NCBI GenBank assembly: GCA_964588695.1
Contig: CAZPQK010000004.1
Span: 62,001-126,000, forward strand
Direction: 5' to 3'
DNA: 64,000 nt
DNA from: CAZPQK01 sp964588695
GTDB taxonomy: Bacteria; Krumholzibacteriota; Krumholzibacteriia; WVZY01; JAKEHA01
Below are positions 8,678-18,095 of this stretch, piece after piece (within the stretch, counting starts at the first letter, position 1; each line of letters begins with the position of its first letter). The notes below the pieces were generated by a model. That model was given only the letters and a program-made list of their open reading frames with translations. It did not search any database and was not told the origin of the DNA. The position numbers were made by a program, and so were the translations under genes.

Positions 8678-9727
8678 TCAAGCGCCGGAGACTTCCAGAT
8701 CGAGCAGACGTTGCTTGCGCCAAAGGCCGCCGCCGTAACCGCGAAGTTTACCGTCGGCACCAATAACCCGGTGACATGGAATCACAATCGCGATTCGATT
8801 CTCGCCGTTCGCTCGTCCAACCGCCCGTCGCGCTTGCGGATGCCCCAAATGCGTAGCTAGCTGCTCGTAGCTGCGAGTCTCGCCATAGGGAATCGCCAGC
8901 AGACCATGCCACACCTTCTTTTGGAAGTCGGAACCAGGGACGTCGAGGGCAACGCTAAAATCGCGCCGCTTTCCGGCAAAGTACTCGTTTAGCTGAATCT
9001 GCAACTCTTCCAGGCGGTCGTTGCTGCCAGGAACCACCCGGGTGCCAAAATGCCGCGCCAGCGTTCGCATCTGCTGCGGCAGCATGCGCCGGTCGGCAAA
9101 CTCCAGCAAACAGACTCCGGAATCCGTCGCAGCGGCAACCATCGGTCCCAACGGAGTCAGCACGCGAGAGAAAAACAACTCGGCCGAAGCCGCAGCCCGA
9201 GTGGGTGTAATGTCGAATGTCCGGGCAAAGGCGTCGCGAAACCCGCTAACGCTTTCAAACCCAGCGGTGAAACCCGCGCCGGTTGCGTCACCGCCTTCGC
9301 GAATTGCCGACAACGCGCGGCCCATACGCCGCGCACGACTAAAAGCGTGAAAGGTCATGCCGTGGTGCTCTTGGAACCACCGCCTGACCCGATGTGGATG
9401 AACACCAAGCGCGCGCAGGTCGTCGTCAGTCCAACGGCGGTCGGGATCGCCGTCGATTTCGGCCAACAGGGGCCGCAGCCACTCGGGAACGTCGCCACTG
9501 GGTTCCAACGGGCGACACCGCTTGCACGGTCGATATCCGCTACCCAACGCTTCCCGCGCCCCAGCAAAGAATTCAACGTTGGTCGCCTTGGGCTTTCGCG
9601 CCGGACACGTTGGCCGACAAAAGATTCCGGTGGTTCGAACACCGACCACAAATACACCTTCGTAGGCGCTGTCGCGGGAAACTAACGCGTCGTACATCGT
9701 GTCGAAATTTGGAAGTAGATTCTGCAT
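8678..9727 (-). CDS. ada: Ada-type bifunctional methylated-DNA repair protein and regulator
   Basis: 349 residues, the length of E. coli Ada, with all three parts. The N-terminal zinc domain has C37, C41, C68 and C71; C37 in the FCRPTCPAR motif is the residue that takes methyl groups from phosphotriesters. The central part is an AraC-type helix-turn-helix (about residues 85-180). The C-terminal O6-alkylguanine transferase has active C318 in IPCHRV. The protein repairs O6-methylguanine and phosphotriesters, and the methylated form activates transcription. No clear ribosome binding site precedes the ATG at 9727. No alkA or alkB neighbour is present, so only autoregulation is a safe expectation. 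Confidence 0.93.
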   Translation of the reverse strand: MQNLLPNFDTMYDALVSRDSAYEGVFVVGVRTTGIFCRPTCPARKPKATNVEFFAGAREALGSGYRPCKRCRPLEPSGDVPEWLRPLLAEIDGDPDRRWTDDDLRALGVHPHRVRRWFQEHHGMTFHAFSRARRMGRALSAIREGGDATGAGFTAGFESVSGFRDAFARTFDITPTRAAASAELFFSRVLTPLGPMVAAATDSGVCLLEFADRRMLPQQMRTLARHFGTRVVPGSNDRLEELQIQLNEYFAGKRRDFSVALDVPGSDFQKKVWHGLLAIPYGETRSYEQLATHLGHPQARRAVGRANGENRIAIVIPCHRVIGADGKLRGYGGGLWRKQRLLDLEVSGA

Positions 9728-9787
9728 AGGTTTATTTTGCTCAAAAAGAAATCGATCGCTACCGAAGAATTAACACGGAAGTGATTT

Positions 9788-11335
9788 TTAGATAAACAAG
9801 CGGCCCAAAGGCCACAGTTCCTGGACTGGCGCCCGCAGTCGTCGCGCTACGTAAATTGTCAACGGAAACTGGCCGGGCATCGCGTACTGCGCCCGCACCA
9901 CTGCCGCAACTTCGTGCGTCACAAACGATTCGCTTAAAGAAGACTCGTCGTAACCCATCACAATGAACACGTCTCCCACGTCGCCAGGCCCCCATAGATA
10001 GTAGTTGTTATGCTGGCTAATGGTTCGCGGTAGTCCCCACTGCCTGCCAAAGTAAGCAATGCTGGCAGCCTCGCCATAGTTGCGACACAGTATTGTTGTT
10101 TGCTGTTGTTCGTCATAGCTTAGCGACTCATAGACGTCGCGCACCGCGACTGCCAATTCGTACCAGCCAAAGCGGTCGGCGTAGTACTGAGGAAGCTCGC
10201 CGACTTCGCTATTCTCCGCCGGCGCAGGCGCCAGTCTCATGGTGGTCATGAACTTCGCGAGGTTACCCGGCGATAAAACCGGAACCGACGCCGGCAGCAA
10301 CAACAAGCCGGTAACCAATTGTAGCGAAACGAGCACTGCTTTTAGCCACGACAGGTGCCCCTTTAGCCAGGCCTCCAACTGCACAGCTCCGGCCGCCAGC
10401 AACGGCAAGAAAGCAAACGACACGTAGTACGGTTTACCACCTAGAAGCGCAAAGACAACGAACGCGGCGAGGAACGATACACCAACCCAACGAAACCGAC
10501 GCAGCTGCGGAAAAACCAGGAGCCCCAGTAGCCCCGATCCCCAAACCAACGCGTTTCCGGGAAATAGCATCAACACGACTTCGGACACATAAGTGGGAAA
10601 CGACAGCTCAGCAATTTTGTACCGACTCGCGTTGGCAACAAATTCGCGGGTGGGCCATTCGTTGGCCACTTGCCAGGCAACATGCGGCGCAAATATAGCA
10701 CCCGCGACTACGACTGCAACCCACACCGCAGGCCTGGATAACAACCTGCGGTTCGGTCCACAAAGCAACCCCACACCAAGTGCACCCAGCATCACGCCCG
10801 CCGAAACTTTGTTGAGCAGCGCCAACCCGCAGATTACCCCGATGGGCAACCAGGTGCGGATCGAGGTATCGTCGCGTCGCAGCGCGCGAAGGATCAGCCA
10901 CAGGGGGAGTGTCCAGGTAAGCATCTCGAAAGCATTCATCGAGTAGAAGCCGGACTGGATGAGGAAGATGGGTGCGATTGCAATGCACAGTGCTGTAAAC
11001 CCCTGCGCAAACATTCCGCCACGTAACTCGCGTGCAATCGCAGCGCCTGAATAGATGACTATCGCGCCACAAACGGCGGGCAGGACACGAACTGCTGGCA
11101 CCGTGTCGCCGAAAATCTCCACCCATCCACGAAGCACCGCCAGAGAAAAGGGAGGGTGGTCGACATACCCCCAGGCCAGGTTCTCAGCACAAGCCAGGTA
11201 GTAGAATTCGTCACGAAACATGCCGTAGCGACCGTTGGTGACCAAATGGAGCATTACCTGAATAACCGCGATTACCGCGACGGGTCGAATCGCAAACCGT
11301 TCGAGCGTCTGCGACGGTCCGGTCGAATGCGGCAT
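9788..11335 (-). CDS. GT39/ArnT-like membrane glycosyltransferase
   Basis: 515 residues from the ATG at 11335, which is preceded by AGGAGGA at 11341-11347 with 5-base spacing; an in-frame ATG further upstream has no such site. About ten hydrophobic segments. The first periplasmic loop carries the GT-C fold signature: MFRDEFYYLACAENLAWGYVDHPPF (split here only for emphasis on the DE and DHPP residues), where the acidic pair is catalytic. Such enzymes transfer sugars from polyprenyl-phosphate carriers onto lipids or proteins at the periplasmic face. The C-terminal soluble part (about 130 residues) is periplasmic. Acceptor unknown. It is divergent from the methyltransferase gene to its right. 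Confidence 0.82.
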   Translation of the reverse strand: MPHSTGPSQTLERFAIRPVAVIAVIQVMLHLVTNGRYGMFRDEFYYLACAENLAWGYVDHPPFSLAVLRGWVEIFGDTVPAVRVLPAVCGAIVIYSGAAIARELRGGMFAQGFTALCIAIAPIFLIQSGFYSMNAFEMLTWTLPLWLILRALRRDDTSIRTWLPIGVICGLALLNKVSAGVMLGALGVGLLCGPNRRLLSRPAVWVAVVVAGAIFAPHVAWQVANEWPTREFVANASRYKIAELSFPTYVSEVVLMLFPGNALVWGSGLLGLLVFPQLRRFRWVGVSFLAAFVVFALLGGKPYYVSFAFLPLLAAGAVQLEAWLKGHLSWLKAVLVSLQLVTGLLLLPASVPVLSPGNLAKFMTTMRLAPAPAENSEVGELPQYYADRFGWYELAVAVRDVYESLSYDEQQQTTILCRNYGEAASIAYFGRQWGLPRTISQHNNYYLWGPGDVGDVFIVMGYDESSLSESFVTHEVAAVVRAQYAMPGQFPLTIYVARRLRAPVQELWPLGRLFI

Positions 11336-11464
11336 AGAAATCCTCCTGGGGCGATGTCGGGGGCCGCTATGGTGGAAACCAATGCGACCCATTGCTATAT
11401 TCATGGGTACGATACCACGGCAAACTAGTTGCTCAGAATACGATCAAGATGGAGGCGGCAACGC

Positions 11465-12262
11465 TTGAGAGAGGCCAACGAATACCTGCTAGGGACGTCG
11501 GACCGCGAGTTGCAGCGGCTTGAGTTTCAGCACCGCGTGTGGCGCAAAGACACCGAGCGCCTGTGGGACGCGGCTGGCTTCGACGCCGGCAAGCGCCTGT
11601 TGGACGTCGGTTGCGGCCCCGGTTTCGCAACGGCCGACTTGCAGGGGCGGGTAGGCAATAGCGGGGAAGTGGTGGGCATCGATATCTCCGAGCGGTTTGT
11701 CGCGCACGCGGGTCGGTTGTTGAACGAAGGCACGCGCGTAGAAGTGACATCAATCGGCGACTTTGTCGACGACCAACCGTTCGACGGAATTTTCTTACGT
11801 TGGGTTCTTTGCTTCTTGCCCAACGCCGAAGAAACTATCGCCAAGTGCGCCTCTCTGCTCAAACCCGGAGGCGTTCTGGCGGTCATGGACTATTTTCATT
11901 ATTCCGCGGGCGCGCTACTGCCGGAAGCATTCATTGGCAAACGAATGTTCGACGCGTTTCGCACAAGCGTGGAAGAAAACGGGGGCAGCTACGAAATCGG
12001 TCGCCGAGCACTAAAGTGGATGCGGCGCAACGGACTCGACATTGTCAACGTCGATCACGTCAGCCGTTTGGGCCGACCGGGAACTGAAACCTGGCAGTGG
12101 TTTACCGTGTGGGTTGAGTCGTTTGTACCACGCATGGTGGACAATCATTACATCTCCCGACAAGACGCTGATCAATTTCTTGAATACTTTGCAAAGCTCA
12201 ACGAGTCGCCCGATAGTTTGTTCTTTGCGCCGCCAGTTATCCAGATCGTAGGTAGAAAATAA
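11465..12262 (+). CDS. SAM-dependent methyltransferase
   Basis: 265 residues from the TTG at 11465, which has GGAGG at 11451-11455; the frame is open from TTG 11429, which lacks a ribosome binding site. Motif I (LLDVGCGPGFAT) binds S-adenosylmethionine, and the acidic motif II follows (VVGIDIS). The post-motif segment FLRWVLCFLPN and the PGGVLAVMDYF motif are typical of UbiE/class I small-molecule methyltransferases. Substrate unknown. Its TAA stop overlaps the start of the next gene, an ankyrin protein, so the two are coupled. Confidence 0.85.
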   Translation: MREANEYLLGTSDRELQRLEFQHRVWRKDTERLWDAAGFDAGKRLLDVGCGPGFATADLQGRVGNSGEVVGIDISERFVAHAGRLLNEGTRVEVTSIGDFVDDQPFDGIFLRWVLCFLPNAEETIAKCASLLKPGGVLAVMDYFHYSAGALLPEAFIGKRMFDAFRTSVEENGGSYEIGRRALKWMRRNGLDIVNVDHVSRLGRPGTETWQWFTVWVESFVPRMVDNHYISRQDADQFLEYFAKLNESPDSLFFAPPVIQIVGRK

Positions 12263-13092
12263 TGTTTGGCAACAAACCCAACCCCAACCAGCCGGGTTCG
12301 AAAGAGTTCTTCGAGGCCATCGTTGCGCAGAAGGTCGAAAAGGTCGAAGCGCTGCTTGCCGAGAACCCCGACCTCATTCACGCCAAGAACAGTCACGAAG
12401 ACGACTTTCCGGAAGTTACCATTGGCTTTGGCGGACTGCATATGGCGGTGTTTGTCGGCAACGAAGACATTGTTACGCTGCTGGTTGAAGCTGGCATAGA
12501 CATCGACGATTGGAACGACGAGCGCCGCACGCCGCTTCACGTTGCTCTGGAACACAACAACACGACTCGTGATCACTTAATCGCACTTGGCGCGGAACTC
12601 GACGTGTGCGCCGCTGCCGCGCTGCAAGACCTGGAGCGGCTCGAAGAACTTTTGGATTCCGACCCCGAGTTGTGTAATGACGACACGACCGAATTGAGCC
12701 CGCTCGGCTGGGCCGCGTACTTCGGTTCTACCGAATCGATCAAGCTGCTGGTCGAGCGCGGCGCGAATGTTCAGGACGAGTCTTTGTTTTGTGCGGCTCA
12801 GGTGAATCGCGTCGACGTCGGCGAGTTGTTGATTAAGCTCGGCGCCGATGCTAACGCATACCTCGGCGGTTGGGACTGCCGCCCCATTCACGCTGCCGCT
12901 GCGATGCGCTATTCGCAAGACACCCGCGATTTTGTCAAGATGCTCCTCTCCAAAGGAGCCGACATTAACGCCACGATGGGTAACGGCATGACCGCGCTTG
13001 CCGTTGCGCAACATGTCAAAGACCGACCGCAAAATAAGGACAAGAAGTTCAAACAGCTCATCGCGTTTCTCGAATCCAACGGCGCCAAATAG
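12262..13092 (+). CDS. Ankyrin-repeat protein
   Basis: 276 residues with about six ankyrin units through most of the length, e.g. GGLHMAVFVGNEDIVTLLVEAGIDI, then TPLHVALEHN, SPLGWAAYFGSTESIKLLVERGANV, and a final MTALAVAQHV. No signal peptide. The start overlaps the stop of the methyltransferase gene by one base (TAATG), so the two products are probably made together. The role is likely protein binding; the target is not evident. Confidence 0.85.
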   Translation: MFGNKPNPNQPGSKEFFEAIVAQKVEKVEALLAENPDLIHAKNSHEDDFPEVTIGFGGLHMAVFVGNEDIVTLLVEAGIDIDDWNDERRTPLHVALEHNNTTRDHLIALGAELDVCAAAALQDLERLEELLDSDPELCNDDTTELSPLGWAAYFGSTESIKLLVERGANVQDESLFCAAQVNRVDVGELLIKLGADANAYLGGWDCRPIHAAAAMRYSQDTRDFVKMLLSKGADINATMGNGMTALAVAQHVKDRPQNKDKKFKQLIAFLESNGAK

Positions 13093-13164
13093 GGCGCGTT
13101 CTTCCCGATAGCGCCGGGCTACTCCTTCCCGCGTAGCCTCGGTTTCGGGCGAGTTTCCGCCGCA

Positions 13165-13194
13165 TTGACCCTACCGCCGAGATCGCGCTATAAT
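13165..13194 (+). promoter_or_regulatory. Sigma-70-like promoter of the M43-like protease gene
   Basis: TTGACC at 13165-13170 and a perfect TATAAT at 13189-13194 are separated by 18 bases, about 70 bases before the GTG start at 13266. It is the best promoter match seen on the plus strand in the window. Confidence 0.65.
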
Positions 13195-13265
13195 AGTGTG
13201 CAATCTACCGACTCGGGCCAGTCGTCACCACGGCCCTTTTTCCTAGATCTCCTTGGGGGTAACGC

Positions 13266-14570
13266 GTGCGTTCCATTCGATGGTTTCTTCTTACCGCGCT
13301 GCTGCTGTCGTTCGGCGCTGTCGCTCACACGTCTCAAAAGTTTGACAAGCCGTACGTTGTTGACGGCAAAGCGTACGAGTCTCGCGGACACTTTATGAAG
13401 TCCGAAGGCCGCCGCTGCGGCACTCCGATTGCCGACGTACTCGATCCGGATTTCGAGCAGGACGGAGCGTTCCGGACTTCGTTGCCGCAAGCAGACTGCT
13501 CGTCCAGCCTAACCAACCCGACGCCGGACTACGACCCTGGTAACGTTTATGTTATCGACATCGTGTGGCACGTTATCCGGAACTCTTCAGGCACGGTAGG
13601 CGACGTCAGCGACGCGCTGATCGCAACGCAGATTGACATTTTGAACGAAGACTTCCGCGCAATTACTGGCACCAATGGCGCCAACGGCAACGACGCGGGA
13701 ATCGAATTTCGTACCGACCAGATTATTCGCTACGACAACGACACCTGGTTTAACGACGCCGGCGCGTACTACAACACGATCGCCGTCGACCCCGGGACCA
13801 AACTAAACGTGTACACCAACCAGGCTGGCGGAAACCTTGGTTACGTGCCCTGGTTGCCTGCGTCCAACCCTGGTGGCATCGGTGGCAACTCCGACCGCGT
13901 TGTTTGTTTGTGGGATGCCGTTGGGCGCGACGCGCCGATTGGTCCGCCCTACGACCAGGGTCGCACCATGACTCACGAAGTCGGCCACTGGCTGGGCTTG
14001 CTCCATACGTTCAGCGGCGGATGCGCGACCGGAACATCGCCGGGCTGCTACTCTTCGGGCGATCGCATTTGCGACACCAACTCGGAAAGTAGTCCGCACT
14101 TTGATTGTTCGGGTTCGCCGACCATGACCTGTTCGTCGGTCGATCCTATCGACAACTACATGGACTACGGCGACGACTTGTGCATGGAAAAGTTCACCGT
14201 CGAACAACTTCGTCGCATGCGTTGCACGTTGGAAAGCTGGCGCCCCAATCACTACTCGGTGGTTGCAGCATCGACGCCGGGCACGGCTCGTCTGGACGCC
14301 GCCCTTCGCCAGAACTACCCGAACCCGTTCAACCCGACCACGACCATTAGCTTTGAACTCGCTAGCGCGGGCGAAGTGACGTTGAAGGTGTTTAACGTGC
14401 AGGGTCAGTTGGTGCGCACACTTGCCAGCGGTCAGCACAGCCAAGGTACTCACGAGGTTCGTTGGAACGGCACTAACGAGCGCGGCGCCAAAGTGTCCTC
14501 CGGCATTTACCTCTACCGCCTCAACGCCGGCGCGGAAACGATTACCCGGCAGATGGTACTACTGAAGTAG
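13266..14570 (+). CDS. Secreted M43-like (ulilysin/pappalysin-type) zinc metalloprotease with FlgD-like C-terminal tail
   Basis: 434 residues. Signal peptide at residues 1-24 from a GTG start. The active site is H237-E238-x2-H241-x2-G-x2-H247, an elongated metzincin motif, and the Met-turn is at NYMDYG (M299). Cysteines around both are as expected for disulfides of pappalysin-like enzymes. Residues 346-434 form a separate Ig-like tail opening with NYPNPFNPTT and ending in MVLLK. This tail matches FlgD-like/type IX-like sorting domains, which direct proteins to the surface or outside in FCB bacteria. The gene has its own promoter and terminator, so it is monocistronic. Likely function: extracellular protein digestion. 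Confidence 0.9.
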   Translation: MRSIRWFLLTALLLSFGAVAHTSQKFDKPYVVDGKAYESRGHFMKSEGRRCGTPIADVLDPDFEQDGAFRTSLPQADCSSSLTNPTPDYDPGNVYVIDIVWHVIRNSSGTVGDVSDALIATQIDILNEDFRAITGTNGANGNDAGIEFRTDQIIRYDNDTWFNDAGAYYNTIAVDPGTKLNVYTNQAGGNLGYVPWLPASNPGGIGGNSDRVVCLWDAVGRDAPIGPPYDQGRTMTHEVGHWLGLLHTFSGGCATGTSPGCYSSGDRICDTNSESSPHFDCSGSPTMTCSSVDPIDNYMDYGDDLCMEKFTVEQLRRMRCTLESWRPNHYSVVAASTPGTARLDAALRQNYPNPFNPTTTISFELASAGEVTLKVFNVQGQLVRTLASGQHSQGTHEVRWNGTNERGAKVSSGIYLYRLNAGAETITRQMVLLK

Positions 14571-14590
14571 CCCCCGGCAGATACTTCAAG

Positions 14591-14619
14591 AAAAGGGCGC
14601 CCTGGTGGCGCCCTTTTTT
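14591..14619. terminator. Bidirectional intrinsic terminator
   Basis: GGGCGCC (14595-14601), 5-base loop, GGCGCCC (14607-14613), followed by six T; the stem is extended by AAAA on the left pairing with TTTT on the right. It lies between the convergent protease gene and the barrel gene and can serve both, overlapping the latter's stop codon. Confidence 0.85.
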
Positions 14620-15685
14620 ATATGTCGATTCGGATAATGCCGCCGAAGGAGTGGGTCAGAAGCGACTCGGTCTGGCCAACGCTGCCAGTCAACAGGTCGA
14701 GAGCGGTGTTTGTGTCCGACGGGTCCATCGCCGCGTACTCAACGTCGACGACAATCCCCGCGCCCAACGAAACCCGTACCCCCGCGCCGAATGTCGCGTA
14801 GTCGTCGTTGGCGCCGGTCCGCAAAAACACCGCATTCTGCAGACCAAGCTCCACGCCGATCCCACCGATGGTATCGCGGTTGGTGTCATCCCACGAAATC
14901 AGGTCGTAGTTTACCGTCACGGCAAGCGCACCGGCGTTTGTGTGACGCGCCGCGGGATGGTTTCCCGCGTGCCCGCCGCCGGAACGATAACTCAACGAAA
15001 AGCCGGTTCGCGTGTGAACCGACGACTTGGGCAACAAGGGTTCGTCGGTGTTGAAGCTCTGGCCGAGGTTCTTTCCTGCCAGTGCCACCCGCATGTCGAC
15101 ACTGCCATCGCCGACGGGAACACGATGCGCCAGGAATCCTCCGAGATCGGTGCTCCGTTTGTCGACACCCCCGGTCGGCTGATCGAGGTTAACGCCAACG
15201 CCAACGCCATAGGCCCATCGGTCGAAAAACCAACCGTAGCTGCCCCGTACAGCCACCATCTGGTCACCGTTTCCCAGCAATGTGGATTTGACCAGGCCAG
15301 AGACGACACTTGTGAAGTAGAATTGGGTTTCGGTGCGACTGTGAGTTAGCGAAAGTCCCAGGCGCGCCGATGAGTTCTGGCGTACCGGGATAGACGTGGC
15401 GAACAGGAAGTCGTAGTGCGCGACATCGCCATTGAATCGGTCGTATCCCCCCGCCACCACAATGCCCTGAACCGCCGACAGAATGGCGGGGTTACGGAAG
15501 CCGTTGGCAGCGTCCTGCAGATCCGCAACTCCGGTAACCCCCATACCGTTGGAACGGGTACTGTGAGTTCGATCGAGCAGCGTGGCGGCCAACGCCAGAC
15601 GGGCGTCGTCGGTTTGCGCCAACGCGATTGCCGGGGTTGTGAAACTAAAAGCAGCTGCGACAAGTATAATAGCGAGTCGATGCAT
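14618..15685 (-). CDS. Outer-membrane beta-barrel protein (PorV/UPF0164-like)
   Basis: 355 residues. Signal peptide at about residues 1-24 (MHRLAIILVAAAFSF..ALAQ). After it comes a segment with the features of PorV/UPF0164 and FadL-type barrels: S-N-G-M-G-V-T-G-V-A, a D/N-rich A-A-N-x-x-x-NPA motif, then many alternating hydrophobic strands with a terminal aromatic/isoleucine strand (GGIIRIDI). PorV-type proteins help attach cargo of the type IX system at the outer membrane, and the gene is directly convergent with a tail-bearing protease. The assignment to PorV rather than a general barrel is inference. Confidence 0.6.
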   Translation of the reverse strand: MHRLAIILVAAAFSFTTPAIALAQTDDARLALAATLLDRTHSTRSNGMGVTGVADLQDAANGFRNPAILSAVQGIVVAGGYDRFNGDVAHYDFLFATSIPVRQNSSARLGLSLTHSRTETQFYFTSVVSGLVKSTLLGNGDQMVAVRGSYGWFFDRWAYGVGVGVNLDQPTGGVDKRSTDLGGFLAHRVPVGDGSVDMRVALAGKNLGQSFNTDEPLLPKSSVHTRTGFSLSYRSGGGHAGNHPAARHTNAGALAVTVNYDLISWDDTNRDTIGGIGVELGLQNAVFLRTGANDDYATFGAGVRVSLGAGIVVDVEYAAMDPSDTNTALDLLTGSVGQTESLLTHSFGGIIRIDI

Positions 15686-15750
15686 AGCCCCAAGCTAACT
15701 CTGTTTGCGATAGATTAGCAAGCAGGGAGCCTTTAACGATCCGGATTTCC

Positions 15751-16794
15751 ATGGACAACACCACTGTTCGACTAACGCAGTACAGCCACGGCGCGGGCTG
15801 TGGATGCAAGATTTCACCCGCCGTCCTTGACGAAATACTCGCGGTGGGAACGGCGATGCCTGCTGACTCCCGCTTGCTCGTGGGCAACGACGCTCGCGAC
15901 GATGCCGCCGTTTATGACCTGGGCGACGGTAGCGCTATCGTTAGCACCACCGACTTTTTCATGCCGATCGTGGACGACCCCCGCGATTTTGGGCGCATTG
16001 CCAGCGTCAACGCGATCAGCGACGTGTACGCGATGGGTGGCACGCCGCTGGTTGCAATCGCAGTGCTGGGATGGCCGATCAACCAGCTTTCAGCCGAAGT
16101 GGCCGGGCAAGTGGTTGAAGGCGCCCGCAGCGCCTGTCGCGACGCCGGAATTGCCCTGGCGGGTGGACACAGTATCGACAGCCCCGAACCTATTTTTGGC
16201 CTGGCGGTTACCGGGCGGGTTTTGATTTCTAATTTAAAGAAGAACGGCGGCGCGCAACCGGGAGACATTCTGTTTCTGACCAAACCATTGGGCGTAGGCA
16301 TTCTCAGCACGGCGCAAAAGAAGGGACGGCTGCAACCAGCGCACGCGGCCATCGCCCGCGACAGCATGGTGGTGTTAAACGACATCGGGACAACGTTGGG
16401 GCAGCAGCCATGGGTTACTGCGATGACCGATGTCACCGGGTTCGGGCTGTTGGGACACCTCTCCGAGATGTGCGAAGCCAGCGACGTGTCCGCACGGGTG
16501 CAGTTTTCGGCAGTGCCGCGGTTCGACGTCGACATGATTGATCACTATTTGTCCGAGAAATGCATCCCCGGCGGGACCAACCGCAATTGGGACAGTTACG
16601 GTCACAAGATCGCCGACATCAGCGAACATCAACGCAATGTTCTGGCAGACCCGCAAACCAGCGGCGGCCTGCTGGTTGCCGTTCGTCCCAATCACGCCGC
16701 CGACTATGAAAACATCGCCAGAAACCATAATCTCCCCACGCAAAGCTTAGGGAAGATGGAAGATCGTGGCGACAAGTTGGTTGTGGTAGAGTAG
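15751..16794 (+). CDS. selD: Selenide, water dikinase (selenophosphate synthetase)
   Basis: 347 residues, matching the E. coli enzyme in length. The N-terminus reads YSHGAGCGCK, with C17 and K20 at the catalytic positions; the residue at 17 is cysteine (TGT), not selenocysteine. The glycine-rich ATP site (SAGGHSID-like segment, here LAGGHSIDSPEP) and the TDVTGFGLLGH motif are present. The enzyme makes selenophosphate from selenide and ATP for selenocysteine or 2-selenouridine formation. No selA, selB, selC or ybbB is visible nearby. Divergent from the barrel gene, 65 bases between them. Confidence 0.96.
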   Translation: MDNTTVRLTQYSHGAGCGCKISPAVLDEILAVGTAMPADSRLLVGNDARDDAAVYDLGDGSAIVSTTDFFMPIVDDPRDFGRIASVNAISDVYAMGGTPLVAIAVLGWPINQLSAEVAGQVVEGARSACRDAGIALAGGHSIDSPEPIFGLAVTGRVLISNLKKNGGAQPGDILFLTKPLGVGILSTAQKKGRLQPAHAAIARDSMVVLNDIGTTLGQQPWVTAMTDVTGFGLLGHLSEMCEASDVSARVQFSAVPRFDVDMIDHYLSEKCIPGGTNRNWDSYGHKIADISEHQRNVLADPQTSGGLLVAVRPNHAADYENIARNHNLPTQSLGKMEDRGDKLVVVE

Positions 16795-16834
16795 CGTCGG
16801 TTCGTGACGCAGGCCGCGTACGTGCCGATTCCAT

Positions 16835-18079
16835 ATGCTAACCCTACAAAGCATCCTTGGCGTTGTCGTGTTTATTGCCCTCGCGTGGGTAGTAAGCGAA
16901 AACCGCCGCCAGTTTCCGTTGCGACTGGTGGCCGTTGGCTTGGGGCTGCAATGGTTACTTGCCGCGCTACTCCTTAAACTTCCTACCACTCAGAAGCTCT
17001 TTTTTAAACTCAACGGCGTTGTGACCGCGCTGGAGAAAGCAACCGAAACTGGCGCGTCGTTTGTTTTCGGATACCTGGCTGGCGGACCGTTTCCTTTTGA
17101 ACTCACCGATCCGGGCGCAAGTTTTATTCTGGCATTTCGTGGACTACCGCTAGTGCTGATTGTCAGCGCGTTGGCTTCGCTATTGTTCTACTGGAAGGTG
17201 CTACCGGTTGTCGTTCGTGGGTTTTCATGGTTGTTGCGACGTTCACTCGGCATCGGCGGCGCCGAAGGGCTTGGCGTGTCGGCCAACATTTTTGTTGGAA
17301 TGATCGAAGCCCCGCTAATGATACAGCCGTACCTGGTCGCGATGACGCGAAGCGAGTTGTTTTCGTTAATGACGGTTGGGATGGCAACCATTGCGGGAAC
17401 CATGATGGTGTTGTACGCGAGTGTACTGGAAGCAGTGGTGCCCAATGCATTGGGCCACATTCTTACCGCCTCGGTGATTAGTGCCCCGGCCGCGATCGTT
17501 ATCGCCAAGGTAATGGTTCCCGCCGACGGCCACCGCACCGAAGGCGAGCCTCAACTCAACGACCCGCCGAGTTCGGCGATGGACGCGATTACCAAGGGCA
17601 CACTTCGCGGCGTGGAGTTGTTGATTAGCATTATCGCGATGCTAATTGTACTGGTGGCGCTGATTGCGTTGGTGAATATGGTACTGGGATTGCTACCAAA
17701 TGTCGGCGGAGCACCGATCACGCTACAACGAGCCCTCGGCGTATTGCTGGCGCCGGTGGCGTGGTTGCTGGGAATTCCGTGGAGCGAGGCAATGACCGGT
17801 GGTTCGCTGTTGGGAACCAAGACAATACTTAATGAGTTTCTGGCTTACCTTGAGCTGGGATCGTTACCATCCGACGCGTTAAGCGATCGCAGTCGAACGA
17901 TTCTGTTGTATGCTCTGTGTGGTTTTGCAAATCCCGGCAGCCTGGGGATTATGATTGGCGGAATGGGGAGCATGGCGCCGGGTCGGCGCAGCGAGATTGT
18001 CGAACTGGGTTTCCGGTCGATAGTGGCGGGCACGCTCGCAACTTGCATGACCGGAGCGGTGGTTTCGGTGTTGATCTAA
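16835..18079 (+). CDS. Concentrative nucleoside transporter (CNT/NupC family)
   Basis: 414 residues with about ten membrane segments. The two family signatures are present: NIFVGMIEAPLMIQPYL (residues about 150-166; nucleoside and cation contacts) and the GFANPGSLGIMIGG segment near residues 360-375. CNT proteins import nucleosides with Na+ or H+. Start ATG 16835, 40 bases after selD; a VOC-protein gene follows 16 bases downstream, so a loose operon is possible. A uridine kinase gene lies 2.7 kb away at 20853 and could act on imported uridine, which is inference. Confidence 0.92.
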   Translation: MLTLQSILGVVVFIALAWVVSENRRQFPLRLVAVGLGLQWLLAALLLKLPTTQKLFFKLNGVVTALEKATETGASFVFGYLAGGPFPFELTDPGASFILAFRGLPLVLIVSALASLLFYWKVLPVVVRGFSWLLRRSLGIGGAEGLGVSANIFVGMIEAPLMIQPYLVAMTRSELFSLMTVGMATIAGTMMVLYASVLEAVVPNALGHILTASVISAPAAIVIAKVMVPADGHRTEGEPQLNDPPSSAMDAITKGTLRGVELLISIIAMLIVLVALIALVNMVLGLLPNVGGAPITLQRALGVLLAPVAWLLGIPWSEAMTGGSLLGTKTILNEFLAYLELGSLPSDALSDRSRTILLYALCGFANPGSLGIMIGGMGSMAPGRRSEIVELGFRSIVAGTLATCMTGAVVSVLI

Positions 18080-18095
18080 AAGAAAGACGATTACT

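Noticed and set aside
14651..15349. Plus-strand open frame opposite the barrel gene
   Set aside because: Shadow of the outer-membrane protein gene, no signal or domain.
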